From the NCBI GenBank assembly GCA_965660945.1, contig CBFIBS010000011.1:1-64000 (forward strand): a stretch of 64,000 bases of DNA. Direction: 5' to 3'. The notes beneath the pieces were generated by a model that was not told the origin of the DNA, did no database searches, and saw only the letters and a program-made list of their open reading frames with translations. The translations under genes and the position numbers were made by a program. Shown here piece by piece: positions 1 through 7,710 of the stretch (its first letter is position 1; each line of letters starts with the position of its first letter). Source of the DNA: UBA7985 sp002711265 (GTDB taxonomy: Bacteria; Pseudomonadota; Alphaproteobacteria; UBA7985).

Positions 1-1
1 C

Positions 2-130
2 TTTCCGCATTTTCAATGAAAATGCGCGACGCCTTGGCGAAGACCGCGAAGCGGTCGAGACAAGGTCGGCGCAACCGTGTTTCAACGAAGATCTCCAACG
101 CGCTCACAGGCGCAGCCGTTTTGAGCGCAA
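2..130. repeat. Palindromic dispersed repeat, copy A
   Basis: Bases 2-79 match 4937-5014 at 77 of 78 positions, and bases 99-130 match 5079-5110 exactly, so this is a copy of a dispersed intergenic element. It contains three hairpins: GCATTTT/AAAATGC (7-13 with 19-25), a compound stem CCTTG/CAAGG (32-36 with 61-65) enclosing GACCGC-gaa-GCGGTC (42-56), and GCGCTCA/TGAGCGC (100-106 with 122-128). The element may continue beyond the left window edge. No coding function is supported for the overlapping short ORFs. Confidence 0.8.
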
Positions 131-136
131 GGGAAA

Positions 137-194
137 AATGCGCGACGCTTGGCCCCGCCGCGCGAAGCGCGGTCGGGGACAAGTCGGCGCAACC
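137..194. repeat. Palindromic repeat unit, diverged copy B
   Basis: This unit resembles bases 22-76 of copy A but differs exactly where its stems lie. The central stem is CCGCGC-gaa-GCGCGG (158-172), extended by CCCCG/CGGGG (153-157 with 174-178) and CTTG/CAAG (148-151 with 180-183). In copy A the corresponding centre is GACCGC-gaa-GCGGTC. Substitutions on one arm are matched by substitutions on the other, which indicates that the folded form matters. Bases 195-365, between this unit and the first gene, show nothing else recognisable. Confidence 0.65.
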
Positions 195-365
195 CGGTTT
201 GTTTCGGACCTCACCTGAGTCCGCATCGAGATTTCCTCTTCGCGCGTCCTGTTCGCTCGAGGCATTCTCAGTTGGCGTTGTCGGGCAGATTGACCGCTAT
301 CACAAAGTCTGACTTCCGGCGTTCACAGCCTTGCCGTTCGACGATAATTGCCTAAGCTCTCCACC

Positions 366-950
366 ATGGCGATGATCCCTATCCTTACCGGTGTATGTTC
401 GTACCCAAGCCGTGTCCGGGCCCGCTTCGCGGGTTTGTGTCTGCGTCTGGGGCCGGGGCTGGGGCTGGGGCGTTTGCCTGTGCATGGCCTTGGGTTTGGT
501 TTTGCGTTTGTGCGGGGGCTCGGGTTGGCGCTGACGGCTGGTCTCTGTCTGTTCAGTTTCAGCGGTTCTGCCAGCGCACTGAACGCACCCGAGCAGGAAG
601 TTATTGTCCGCACCCTGACCGCCGAGCAGATCCGGGAGCTGACCGAGGACAAGACTTGGATTATCGATTTTGACAACAGCCCCATCGTCTCGACCACCTA
701 CTACAAGGTCGGTGGCGAGCGGTTTACCGAACGAGACGGGTTGGTCGAACGCCTGCAGTGGTTCATCGACGAGCAGGCCGACCGCCGCTGCGTTCGCTCT
801 GCCTTTGGCAGCCGCTGTGGCTACATCGTCAGCTTTGGCAGCACCCTGAAAATCTGCATGCAGTTGAACCCGCTGGGGGACTGCAGCTACACCGTAGCGC
901 GCATCATCAGCGGGGATCGCTACGGCCTCGAGCAGCGAGCCAGCTTCTGA
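366..950 (+). CDS. Secreted protein of unknown function
   Basis: I do not recognise a family. Read from ATG 366 the product has 194 residues. The N-terminal third is Gly/Leu-rich and ends in a hydrophobic stretch followed by SASA, a plausible signal peptidase I site. The mature part of roughly 115 residues carries four cysteines (in RRCVRS, SRCGY, KICM and GDCSY) that could form two disulfides in the periplasm. The start is uncertain: TTG 348 and ATG 366 lack a good ribosome binding site, and GTG 510 would give a compact, conventional signal peptide (VRGLGLALTAGLCLF...SASA) and a 146-residue protein. The GC-rich third-position bias of the mature part supports real coding. It stands alone, convergent with the LysE-family gene. 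Confidence 0.6.
   Translation: MAMIPILTGVCSYPSRVRARFAGLCLRLGPGLGLGRLPVHGLGFGFAFVRGLGLALTAGLCLFSFSGSASALNAPEQEVIVRTLTAEQIRELTEDKTWIIDFDNSPIVSTTYYKVGGERFTERDGLVERLQWFIDEQADRRCVRSAFGSRCGYIVSFGSTLKICMQLNPLGDCSYTVARIISGDRYGLEQRASF
449..470 (+). other. G-quadruplex motif
   Basis: Four runs of four G separated by two-base loops (449-452, 455-458, 461-464, 467-470) make a canonical intramolecular G-quadruplex motif on the coding strand. It lies in the 5' part of the gene at 366-950, or in its untranslated leader if translation starts at GTG 510. Formation in the cell is inference. Confidence 0.6.
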
Positions 951-986
951 GGGCGCCGGGATTTGGGCAGGCATTGCCGCTCAGAC

Positions 987-1000
987 GCGTCCCGGGACGC
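987..1000. terminator. Palindrome between convergent genes
   Basis: GCGTCCCGGGACGC is a perfect 14-base palindrome in the 54-base gap between two converging genes. It could act as a bidirectional hairpin, but no T-run follows on either strand, so an intrinsic terminator is only a possibility. Confidence 0.3.
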
Positions 1001-1004
1001 AGGT

Positions 1005-1655
1005 TCAGTCGGGCAGACCCAGAATGTCCTGCAACTCGCCGAGAAACATCAGCGGGATCATCAGGAACAGGCTCAGCCCCAGCGCCACGTTGATCACCCG
1101 GATCCGTCGCGGGTTGTCGATCAACCGTGACATCAGCTGCCCTAGGCTGACCCACGTCAAGGACGAGAACGCGCTCGGCGACAGCGACACGGCGACGGCA
1201 CCGATCCCCAGCATCCAGCCGATTTCACCAGTCTCCGACAGCCCGGCGATCATCGCCGTATAGGACAGGGCATAGCCCCAGCCCTTGGGGTTAATCGCCT
1301 GAAACGCTGAAGCCTCGAGAAAGGTCAGCGGCCGTGAAGCCTTCTTGTGTTCGAGGTCGGTCGACGCCGTCATGGTTCGATAGGCGAGGTAGGCCATGAA
1401 GCTGCTGCCCGCGATTAGCAGCGCCCAGCGGACGGCTGGCAGGGCATTGAGGAGCGCGCCGACGCCCACGATCACCACCGTCATCAGCACCAGAAACCCG
1501 CCGGCCACCCCGAACATGTGCGGCAGGGTCCGCCGCAGCCCGAAGGTCATGCCTGATGACAGCAGCATCAGGTTATTGGGCCCCGGGGTCATAGCCGCAA
1601 TAAAGGAATAGACGGCACCGGCGACCAGTGGGTGGGTGGCAAGGTCTTGGAACAT
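1005..1655 (-). CDS. LysE/RhtB family amino-acid exporter
   Basis: This 216-residue inner-membrane protein has about six hydrophobic segments and the family hallmark MTPGPNN near residues 22-28, plus the NPKGW motif in the central part (AINPKGWGYAL). Family members export amino acids or related small metabolites (lysine, homoserine, threonine and others) using the proton gradient; the substrate here cannot be told from sequence. The start at MFQDLATHP gives the usual family length. It is a single gene, separated by 360 bases from the MttB-like gene on the same strand, so co-transcription is doubtful. Confidence 0.88.
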   Translation of the reverse strand: MFQDLATHPLVAGAVYSFIAAMTPGPNNLMLLSSGMTFGLRRTLPHMFGVAGGFLVLMTVVIVGVGALLNALPAVRWALLIAGSSFMAYLAYRTMTASTDLEHKKASRPLTFLEASAFQAINPKGWGYALSYTAMIAGLSETGEIGWMLGIGAVAVSLSPSAFSSLTWVSLGQLMSRLIDNPRRIRVINVALGLSLFLMIPLMFLGELQDILGLPD

Positions 1656-2015
1656 AGGCAGCAGGTTCTCACAGCCGCGTCTGGTGCGACATTGTCGTTT
1701 CAGCAGGGGTGCCGGTCAGGCCGGTGCTTTCGATGCACGGCTGACCAGGGTCGGGTTCGGGGTTGTCGTCGACATCGGGGTGGCGTCAACGGCGGCGCGC
1801 CACTTATGCGGCACAATCCCAGAGGCAGTCTCAGAGGTAGTCCCTCAGCGAGTCCCTGAGGGCGCAAGGCCTCAAGAGGGCTCCAGGGCTCAAGAGTGCC
1901 CAAGGTCCAGGGCTCGGGTCACGGACCCGCGCCGACCCCTATGCCGCGCCTGTTGCGGAGCAAAGATGCCCGTTCTCGGGGCGACCCTGGCTGGATCAGC
2001 GCCCGTCGTTGGCCC
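1656..2015. other. Intergenic stretch with one hairpin
   Basis: No convincing gene is seen in this 360-base gap. It holds a perfect inverted repeat CCCTCAG-(7)-CTGAGGG at 1842-1862, 154 bases beyond the end of the MttB-like gene, and several degenerate copies of a short CTCAGAG/CTCAAGAG pattern around 1828-1895. There is no T-run, so the hairpin is not a classical terminator. Confidence 0.4.
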
Positions 2016-3590
2016 TCAATAAAGGGCGTCCGGCATGGAGTCCTTACGCTGTCGGATATAGGCCGTCAGCGCTTCGTCCACGCCCGGATCGATCGCCGGG
2101 GCGAGCGTGTCGTAGTCCTTGATCATCTGCTTCCAGCGTGCATTGGCGCGCTGATACATGTCCTGCGAGCCCTCGATTTCCCACTGCTCGAAAGAGGCCG
2201 AGTTGGACAGTTTGGATTCATAGAACGCGGTCTGGTAGTTGCGGTTGGTGTGGTCGCAGCCCAGGAAGTGGCCGCTCGGGCCGACCTCGGCGATGGCGTC
2301 CATAGCCTGACCGTTCTCCGACAGGTCTACGCCCCCCTGCATGATGTGGATCATGGCGAGCTGGTCGGCGTCCATGACCAGCTTTTCGGGACAGGAAACC
2401 AGCCCACCCTCGAGCCAACCTGCCGAGTGCAGCATGAAGTTCACCCCCGCGCCAACAGCAGGCAGGATCGACATCATAGTCTCGTAGGCCGCCTGAGCAT
2501 CGGGCACCTTGGAGGCATTGAGCGAGCCACCTGAGCGGAAGGGCAGGTTCATGCGCCGGGCGAGCTGGGCCATGCCCATGGTGATCAACGCCGGTTCGGG
2601 GGTGCCGAAGGTCGGCGCGCCCGAAGCCATCGACATGGACGCGGCGAAGGTGCCGAAAATCACCGGCGAGCCGGGTCGGATCATCTGCCCGTAGGCGATG
2701 CCGGTCATGGCCTCGGCCAGACACTGGGTCATGACCCCGGCCGGAGACACGGGCGCCATGGCGCCGGAAATCAGGAAGGGCGAAACGATGCAGGCCTGGT
2801 TGTTTTCCGCGTAGACCCGCAGCGCGCCGTTCATGATGCCGTCGTAGGTCAGCGGTGAGTTCACGTTGATCAGGCTGGTGGTAACGCAGTTCTGATCCAC
2901 GAAGTCGGCGCCGAACACGAGCTTACACATGTCGACCGTGTCCTGGGCGCGCTCAGGCGCGGTGACCGAGCCCATGATCGGCTTGTCGCTGAGCTTCAGG
3001 TGACTGTAGACCATATCGAAGTGGCGCTTGTTCACCGGCACGTCGACGGGCTCGCAAATGGTCCCGCCCGAGTGGTGAAGTGCAGGGGACATGTAGGTCA
3101 GCTTCACCAGCGTTTCGAAGTCGGCCAGCGTGGCGTAGCGGCGGCCTTCGTCGTAGGAGCGGTAAAACGGCGGGCCGTAAACCGGGGCGAAGACCGTGCG
3201 CTTGCCGCCGATTTCGACGTTGCGGGCCGGGTTGCGGGCGTGCTGGGTAAAGGAGGAAGGTGCCGTCTTGCACAGCTCACGGACCATGCCCTTGGGGAAG
3301 CGGATGCGGGCGGTGTCTGTCTTGCCTTCGGCGAGGGTGATATCGGCGCCCTGGTCCCGCCATCGGTCGATGGCGTAGGCATCCTCGGAAATGTTGATGC
3401 CGATTTCCTGCAGGATGGTCTCGGCGTTGGCCTCGATCAGCGACAGACCCTCCTCGGAGAGGACGTTGACGTCGGCGAGTTGGCGGTCGATGACGGCCAG
3501 CTGCTCGATGCTGGAGGGGGCACCGGTGCGGGCGGCGCGGCGGCTGCCACGACTACCGCGGCGGCCACCAGTTTGTTCAACTGCGGTCAT
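2016..3590 (-). CDS. Trimethylamine methyltransferase (MttB) family protein, non-pyrrolysine
   Basis: This 524-residue protein belongs to the MttB superfamily (COG5598), whose characterised members move a methyl group from a quaternary or tertiary amine to a corrinoid protein. The reading frame is uninterrupted, so it is a non-pyrrolysine member; those studied act on substrates such as glycine betaine rather than trimethylamine. The first 25 residues are Arg/Gly-rich and look disordered; the barrel domain follows. No corrinoid protein or reactivase lies in the window, so partner and substrate are unknown. With the carnitine genes at 13-16 kb and the FAD-GcvT gene at 52 kb it is one of three methylated-amine genes here. 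The start sits at the edge of a 239-base divergent gap shared with the WD40 gene. Confidence 0.88.
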   Translation of the reverse strand: MTAVEQTGGRRGSRGSRRAARTGAPSSIEQLAVIDRQLADVNVLSEEGLSLIEANAETILQEIGINISEDAYAIDRWRDQGADITLAEGKTDTARIRFPKGMVRELCKTAPSSFTQHARNPARNVEIGGKRTVFAPVYGPPFYRSYDEGRRYATLADFETLVKLTYMSPALHHSGGTICEPVDVPVNKRHFDMVYSHLKLSDKPIMGSVTAPERAQDTVDMCKLVFGADFVDQNCVTTSLINVNSPLTYDGIMNGALRVYAENNQACIVSPFLISGAMAPVSPAGVMTQCLAEAMTGIAYGQMIRPGSPVIFGTFAASMSMASGAPTFGTPEPALITMGMAQLARRMNLPFRSGGSLNASKVPDAQAAYETMMSILPAVGAGVNFMLHSAGWLEGGLVSCPEKLVMDADQLAMIHIMQGGVDLSENGQAMDAIAEVGPSGHFLGCDHTNRNYQTAFYESKLSNSASFEQWEIEGSQDMYQRANARWKQMIKDYDTLAPAIDPGVDEALTAYIRQRKDSMPDALY

Positions 3591-3829
3591 GAGTAAGGGT
3601 CCTCATTCAGGGCTTGGATCCTTTGTGTGTCGGCTGGCAGCGAATAACTATTCCACTTCCGCCCCAGACTGCCGTTTGACCGCCCCTGCTTCAGGCGCTT
3701 GTGAAGTGAAGCCTGGTTCCTGTCGAGCCGCGTCCGTGGTGTCTTTGGAGGCGCAGTACGGGGCGGAGGCGGACCGTGCAATCTGGCTCCACAGGCGCTA
3801 CGGATCAAGGCAAAAAGAGGAGTGGTGGT

Positions 3830-4822
3830 ATGGGGCTTTCTCGCATCGGCGCAGTGCGCGTTTTTGACAAATGGGCGCTCGGGCTATGCCTGATCCCTGA
3901 TCTGCCTCTGCACCGGCACCGCGCCCGGGCGGCGGGTCGGTCGACAGGCGGGGGTCAGAACCTGGCCTCAGTCCCCCGCGGGCAGACCGGTGGAGCGCTG
4001 CTGGTTGGCGGGATGAACGGCGAGGTGGTCGCGTTGGACGCAGCGTTGCTGGAAGTCCAACGGTTTCAGGCACACGAAGGCGCGGTCAACGTGGTCCAGT
4101 ACCACGATCAGCTGATCTGGACGGGTGGTGGCGACGGTTGCCTGCGTGCCTGGTCGTGGCCTGAGGCCGAAGAGGTCCTTTGCTTGCGCGGCCCCAGGAA
4201 ACCGATCGTGGCATGCTGGCACGACCCGGTGCTGGGCGTGCTGGCGCAGAGCCAAGAACGGGCCCTCTATCGTTGGCCCCTGCAGGATGGTCAGCCAGCA
4301 CAAGAGCCACGGCGCATTCGCGATGTTTCCTGTGTTGAGCGCCTGCCGTCCGCGCAGGAGCCCGGAGAAGTGGAGGGGCAAGGTGCTTGGCAGGGGCAGG
4401 TCTTCAGCTGGTTTGGTGCGCCGAAAACGTGCTCCAAGGCGGGCGATATCGGAGCACTGGCTGCCTTTGACCCGGCGACAGGTCGCTTTGGCGCGCCACT
4501 GTTTGAGGACGGTCTCGCGGCTTGGTCGCTAGCACCCTACGACGAGACACGGCTGCTGGCCTTTGGCCTCGACCGACGGCCGTGGATCATCGATCCTGTG
4601 GCGGGTCTGCGGAAGCCGATCGAGTGGCACAGTCAGAGCAGTGGGCCGAGATCGCTCGCTCTGTCCGACGGGGGTCGGATTCTATACGGGGATATGAAGA
4701 TCGCCGGCGGAGGAGCTGTACAGGACGCCCCGATCAAGGGCCTCTATGACGCGGTTGAATGGCCACTAGGCCGGGTTCTGTTCGCAGGGGCCGACGGACA
4801 GGTGTGGGTCTATGCTGCCTGA
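3830..4822 (+). CDS. WD40-repeat beta-propeller protein
   Basis: The chosen ATG is preceded by AGAGGAG with a 7-base spacer and gives 330 residues; an upstream ATG at 3776 has no such site. The clearest repeat is GGMNGEVVALD ... GAVNVV ... IWTGGGDGCLRAW, with further weaker blades to the C-terminal LFAGADGQVWVY. Lone WD40 proteins usually act as binding platforms; no ligand or enzyme domain is seen and no signal peptide is evident, so it is probably cytoplasmic. Its function is unknown. It stands alone, downstream of a divergent MttB-like gene, and is followed by a palindrome-rich repeat region that may terminate or stabilise its transcript. Confidence 0.7.
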   Translation: MGLSRIGAVRVFDKWALGLCLIPDLPLHRHRARAAGRSTGGGQNLASVPRGQTGGALLVGGMNGEVVALDAALLEVQRFQAHEGAVNVVQYHDQLIWTGGGDGCLRAWSWPEAEEVLCLRGPRKPIVACWHDPVLGVLAQSQERALYRWPLQDGQPAQEPRRIRDVSCVERLPSAQEPGEVEGQGAWQGQVFSWFGAPKTCSKAGDIGALAAFDPATGRFGAPLFEDGLAAWSLAPYDETRLLAFGLDRRPWIIDPVAGLRKPIEWHSQSSGPRSLALSDGGRILYGDMKIAGGGAVQDAPIKGLYDAVEWPLGRVLFAGADGQVWVYAA

Positions 4823-4864
4823 GGTGCTCACACCATCAGGACAAGGTTGCGTGCTCGATTTGAC

Positions 4865-4929
4865 GCCGCTTCGCGGCTTACAAATCTCCCCCGCGCAGTC
4901 AAACGGACAGGCCGCGCTACGCGCGGCCT
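4865..4929. terminator. Two hairpins after the WD40 gene
   Basis: GCCGC-ttc-GCGGC (4865-4877) and AGGCCGCGC-tac-GCGCGGCCT (4909-4929, nine base pairs) lie 43 and 87 bases after the WD40 stop codon and just before the dispersed repeat. The second is very stable and is followed by GACGTCTTTT, so it could end transcription, but the T-run is short and not adjacent. Confidence 0.4.
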
Positions 4930-4936
4930 GACGTCT

Positions 4937-5110
4937 TTTCCGCATTTTCTATGAAAATGCGCGACGCCTTGGCGAAGACCGCGAAGCGGTCGAGACAAGG
5001 TCGGCGCAACCGTGCTGCAACGTAGAACTCCAACGCGTTGACAGCCAAACGGATAGCAGTTCGTGTGAAGAGCTCCCGCGCGCTCACAGGCGCAGCCGTT
5101 TTGAGCGCAA
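4937..5110. repeat. Palindromic dispersed repeat, copy C
   Basis: This copy shares two blocks with the window start (4937-5014 with 2-79, one mismatch; 5079-5110 with 99-130, identical). It carries about 45 more bases between the blocks than copy A. Hairpins are conserved: 4942-4960, 4977-4991 within CCTTG/CAAGG (4967-4971 with 4996-5000), and 5080-5108. The gap 4823-5162 holds no gene. It lies beyond the ends of two convergent genes, WD40 and pepA. Confidence 0.8.
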
Positions 5111-5162
5111 AGTCAAAGCGCCACTCAAAGGCCATAGCGCAGCCTGGGCTTCAGCCTCGATG

Positions 5163-6665
5163 TCAGCCTTCGTAGTGGTCATGAACCAACTTATTGAGAG
5201 ACCGCACCGCAAAGCCGGTGGCCCCGGTGCCGACCATCGGCTTGGCCTTGTCCGCCCACACCACGCCGGCAATGTCCATATGAGCCCACTTCTGATTTTT
5301 CTGGATGAAGCGCTCGAGGAAACAGGCTGCCGTAATCGACCCACCCCAGCGGCCCGCGCTGATATTGCGCATGTCGGCTTCCTTACTGTCCAGCATCTTG
5401 TTGTATTCTTCGCCCATGGGCATGCGCCAGACGTATTCGCCCGTCGCCTCGGAGGCCGCGTGGATCTGAGCCGCAAGTTCGTCGTCGTTGGAGAACAGCC
5501 CCGCCTTCTCCATCCCAAGGGCGACCAGCATGGCCCCGGTCAGGGTTGCAAGGTCGACGATGAACCGCGGCCGGTACTGCTCCTGCGCGTGCCAGAGCAC
5601 GTCCGCCAGCACCAACCGTCCTTCTGCGTCGGTGTTGAGCACCTGGATGGTCTGACCGGAGAGCGAAGTGACGATGTCACCCGGGCGTTGTGCATTGCCG
5701 TCCGGCATGTTCTCGACCAGTCCGATCAGGCCGACGACATTGGCCTTGGCCTTGCGCGCGGCCAGCGTCTTCATCAGCCCCGAGACGGCCGCCGCCCCGC
5801 CCATGTCCCACTTCATGTCTTCCATGCCGCCCGCAGGCTTGAGGGAAATCCCGCCCGTATCGAAGCACACGCCCTTGCCCACGAAGCAGACCGGGTCCTT
5901 GTGGGCCCCGCCGCTGGCACCCTTCCAGTGCATGGCGACCACCACGCTGTCCCGGACCGAGCCCTGGCCGACACCCAGTAAGGAGCCCCAGCCTTCTTTC
6001 TGCATCCGGGCTTCATCGATGATCGTCACCTCCACTCCCAACGGCTCCAACTCCGCCTTCACCCGCTCGGCAAAGGCAACCGGGTAGAGCACGTTCGCAG
6101 GCTCGTGCTTGAGGTCGCGGGCCAGGTAGTGTCCGGCGAGCCGCGCCGCCGCCTGCTCGAGATCATCCGCGCCGCCATCCGGGTCGTCGCACAGCCCGAC
6201 GATTGCCGTAACGGACTGGCGTTGCTCGTCCTTGAGCCGCGTGCGGTAGCCGTCGAAACGGTAGGAGCGCATCGCCGCACCCTCGAGCAGCAAAGCCGCA
6301 GTCGCCGCGCTGCCGTCGTGGGGCAGGATGCTCAGGCTTTCGTCGCCGGAGGTTGCCACCGTGGCCAGGATTTGCGCCCCGGCCCGGTTGAGGTCGAGCA
6401 GGCTCGGGCTGTCCTTGCCCATGCCGCAGAGTACGATCCGCGCAGGCAGGCCTTCACCTGCCCCCAGCACCAGCTGGATCTTGCCCTTCTCACCCTTGAA
6501 CCGTGCGGCGTCCGCAGCCCGGCGAAGCGCACCGCCACTGGCCTTGTCGGCTGCGGCCAGCGGGCCACTCCAGGCCTTGTCCTCGACGACGGTGAAGGCG
6601 AGGGCGCCCGCGTAGGTCTCCGGGACTGCACTGAGGGAAATTGAGGGCATGGACGCAGGCGTCAT
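5163..6665 (-). CDS. pepA: Leucyl aminopeptidase (M17 family)
   Basis: This 500-residue dinuclear-metal aminopeptidase removes N-terminal residues from peptides in the cytoplasm. The M17 signature NTDAEGRL is at residues 344-351; the metal and catalytic residues are visible as Lys264 and Asp269 (VGKGVCFDTGG), Asp287 (MKWDMGG), Asp346 and Glu348. An N-terminal macro-like domain precedes the catalytic domain, as usual. The ATG at 6665 was chosen because AGGAAGGA precedes it; a longer frame to 6737 adds 24 residues with no homology-like content. The gene is transcribed alone, divergent from the TSUP-family gene. Confidence 0.95.
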   Translation of the reverse strand: MTPASMPSISLSAVPETYAGALAFTVVEDKAWSGPLAAADKASGGALRRAADAARFKGEKGKIQLVLGAGEGLPARIVLCGMGKDSPSLLDLNRAGAQILATVATSGDESLSILPHDGSAATAALLLEGAAMRSYRFDGYRTRLKDEQRQSVTAIVGLCDDPDGGADDLEQAAARLAGHYLARDLKHEPANVLYPVAFAERVKAELEPLGVEVTIIDEARMQKEGWGSLLGVGQGSVRDSVVVAMHWKGASGGAHKDPVCFVGKGVCFDTGGISLKPAGGMEDMKWDMGGAAAVSGLMKTLAARKAKANVVGLIGLVENMPDGNAQRPGDIVTSLSGQTIQVLNTDAEGRLVLADVLWHAQEQYRPRFIVDLATLTGAMLVALGMEKAGLFSNDDELAAQIHAASEATGEYVWRMPMGEEYNKMLDSKEADMRNISAGRWGGSITAACFLERFIQKNQKWAHMDIAGVVWADKAKPMVGTGATGFAVRSLNKLVHDHYEG

Positions 6666-6839
6666 GGTGTTTCCTTCCTGGATCGCCGCAGCCCGTGAAC
6701 CCTGCGGAACAACGGCCTGGACTGAGTGGTGTGACAACTTGCCCCCAAATTAAGCCGCCAGCCCCAAAGCGCAAGCGTGCAGGGCAGCAAACCAAGAATA
6801 CCGTTTTGAGTTTGATCTCGCAGGGCGGAACCTCTTCCC

Positions 6840-7628
6840 ATGGAGTTGGGTTTTTTCATCGTACTGGCTGCTGTGTTCATGGCTGCCTTTGTGCAGCGGC
6901 TGGCAGGCTTCGGCTACGGGCTGATCGCAGCCCCGGTGGCTATGACCTACTTCAGCCCGATTGAAGTCGCTTTCCTCATGGCCTTCTGGGGGACAGCCAA
7001 CTCCGCACCCACTGCTTTTTTCACCCGCCACAGCATTCCCTGGCACGCCTTCTGGCCGGTCGTGCCGTGGCTGATGATCGGCCTGATTGCCGGAATCGGC
7101 GCACTGTTCACGGTGCCGTCGGTGGCCTTCAAGCTACTCGCCGTGGTGATCTGTGTTCAGGCCTTTATTTCCGTGTTCTGGCCGCATCTGGCGACCCGTG
7201 GGGTTAGCTGGACCGCAGATGGCAGAGTTGCCGGCACCCTCGCCGGGGTGCTGCAGGCAACGGTCAATATCCCCGGTCCACCGCTGGTGGTGCACTACAA
7301 CACCCTGCGTCTGCCGCAGGAGGCCTTCGTCGGTGTCTTTGCCATCATTTTTCTCTCGGTTTCGGTCGTCCGCGTGATTTTTGGAGGCCTCGCCTTCGTG
7401 CTCGGTCAAGAGTTGACGTTTTTGACCCAGGCAATTCCTGACCGACCGCTCTACACTCTAGGGATCGGGACACTGATCACCGTCGCTGGTGTCATGTGCG
7501 GTCAGTTGGTTGTCGGACGGGTCAGCGTGGCCTTTTTCAAGCGATTGACGGCGGTGATGATCGGGGTTTCAGCGCTGGCGCTGCTGACGGATATTCTGGG
7601 TTTGCTGCCGGAGGTTGGTGGTTCCTGA
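6840..7628 (+). CDS. TSUP family (TauE/SafE) membrane transporter
   Basis: This 262-residue protein has about eight hydrophobic segments arranged as two halves, typical of the sulfite exporter TauE/SafE family. Family members move sulfonates, sulfite or organic anions across the inner membrane; the substrate cannot be assigned here. The N-terminal motif LAGFGYGL is characteristic. No sulfonate-degradation genes are adjacent. The next gene, a DMT permease, begins 82 bases downstream on the same strand, so the two could share a transcript. Confidence 0.85.
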   Translation: MELGFFIVLAAVFMAAFVQRLAGFGYGLIAAPVAMTYFSPIEVAFLMAFWGTANSAPTAFFTRHSIPWHAFWPVVPWLMIGLIAGIGALFTVPSVAFKLLAVVICVQAFISVFWPHLATRGVSWTADGRVAGTLAGVLQATVNIPGPPLVVHYNTLRLPQEAFVGVFAIIFLSVSVVRVIFGGLAFVLGQELTFLTQAIPDRPLYTLGIGTLITVAGVMCGQLVVGRVSVAFFKRLTAVMIGVSALALLTDILGLLPEVGGS

Positions 7629-7710
7629 CCGGCTCGCCTCAGCCTTGAGCACCCGGCTGTGACTGGTCGTCCGTGAAACAGCCAACGATGCATCCGGGGA
7701 GGCATCCGAT

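Noticed and set aside
16..312. A 98-codon open frame within the repeat region
   Set aside because: Sequence consists of palindromic repeat DNA, with composition unlike real proteins here.
2016..3590. Pyrrolysine-containing MttB
   Set aside because: The reading frame has no in-frame amber codon, so it is a non-pyrrolysine member.
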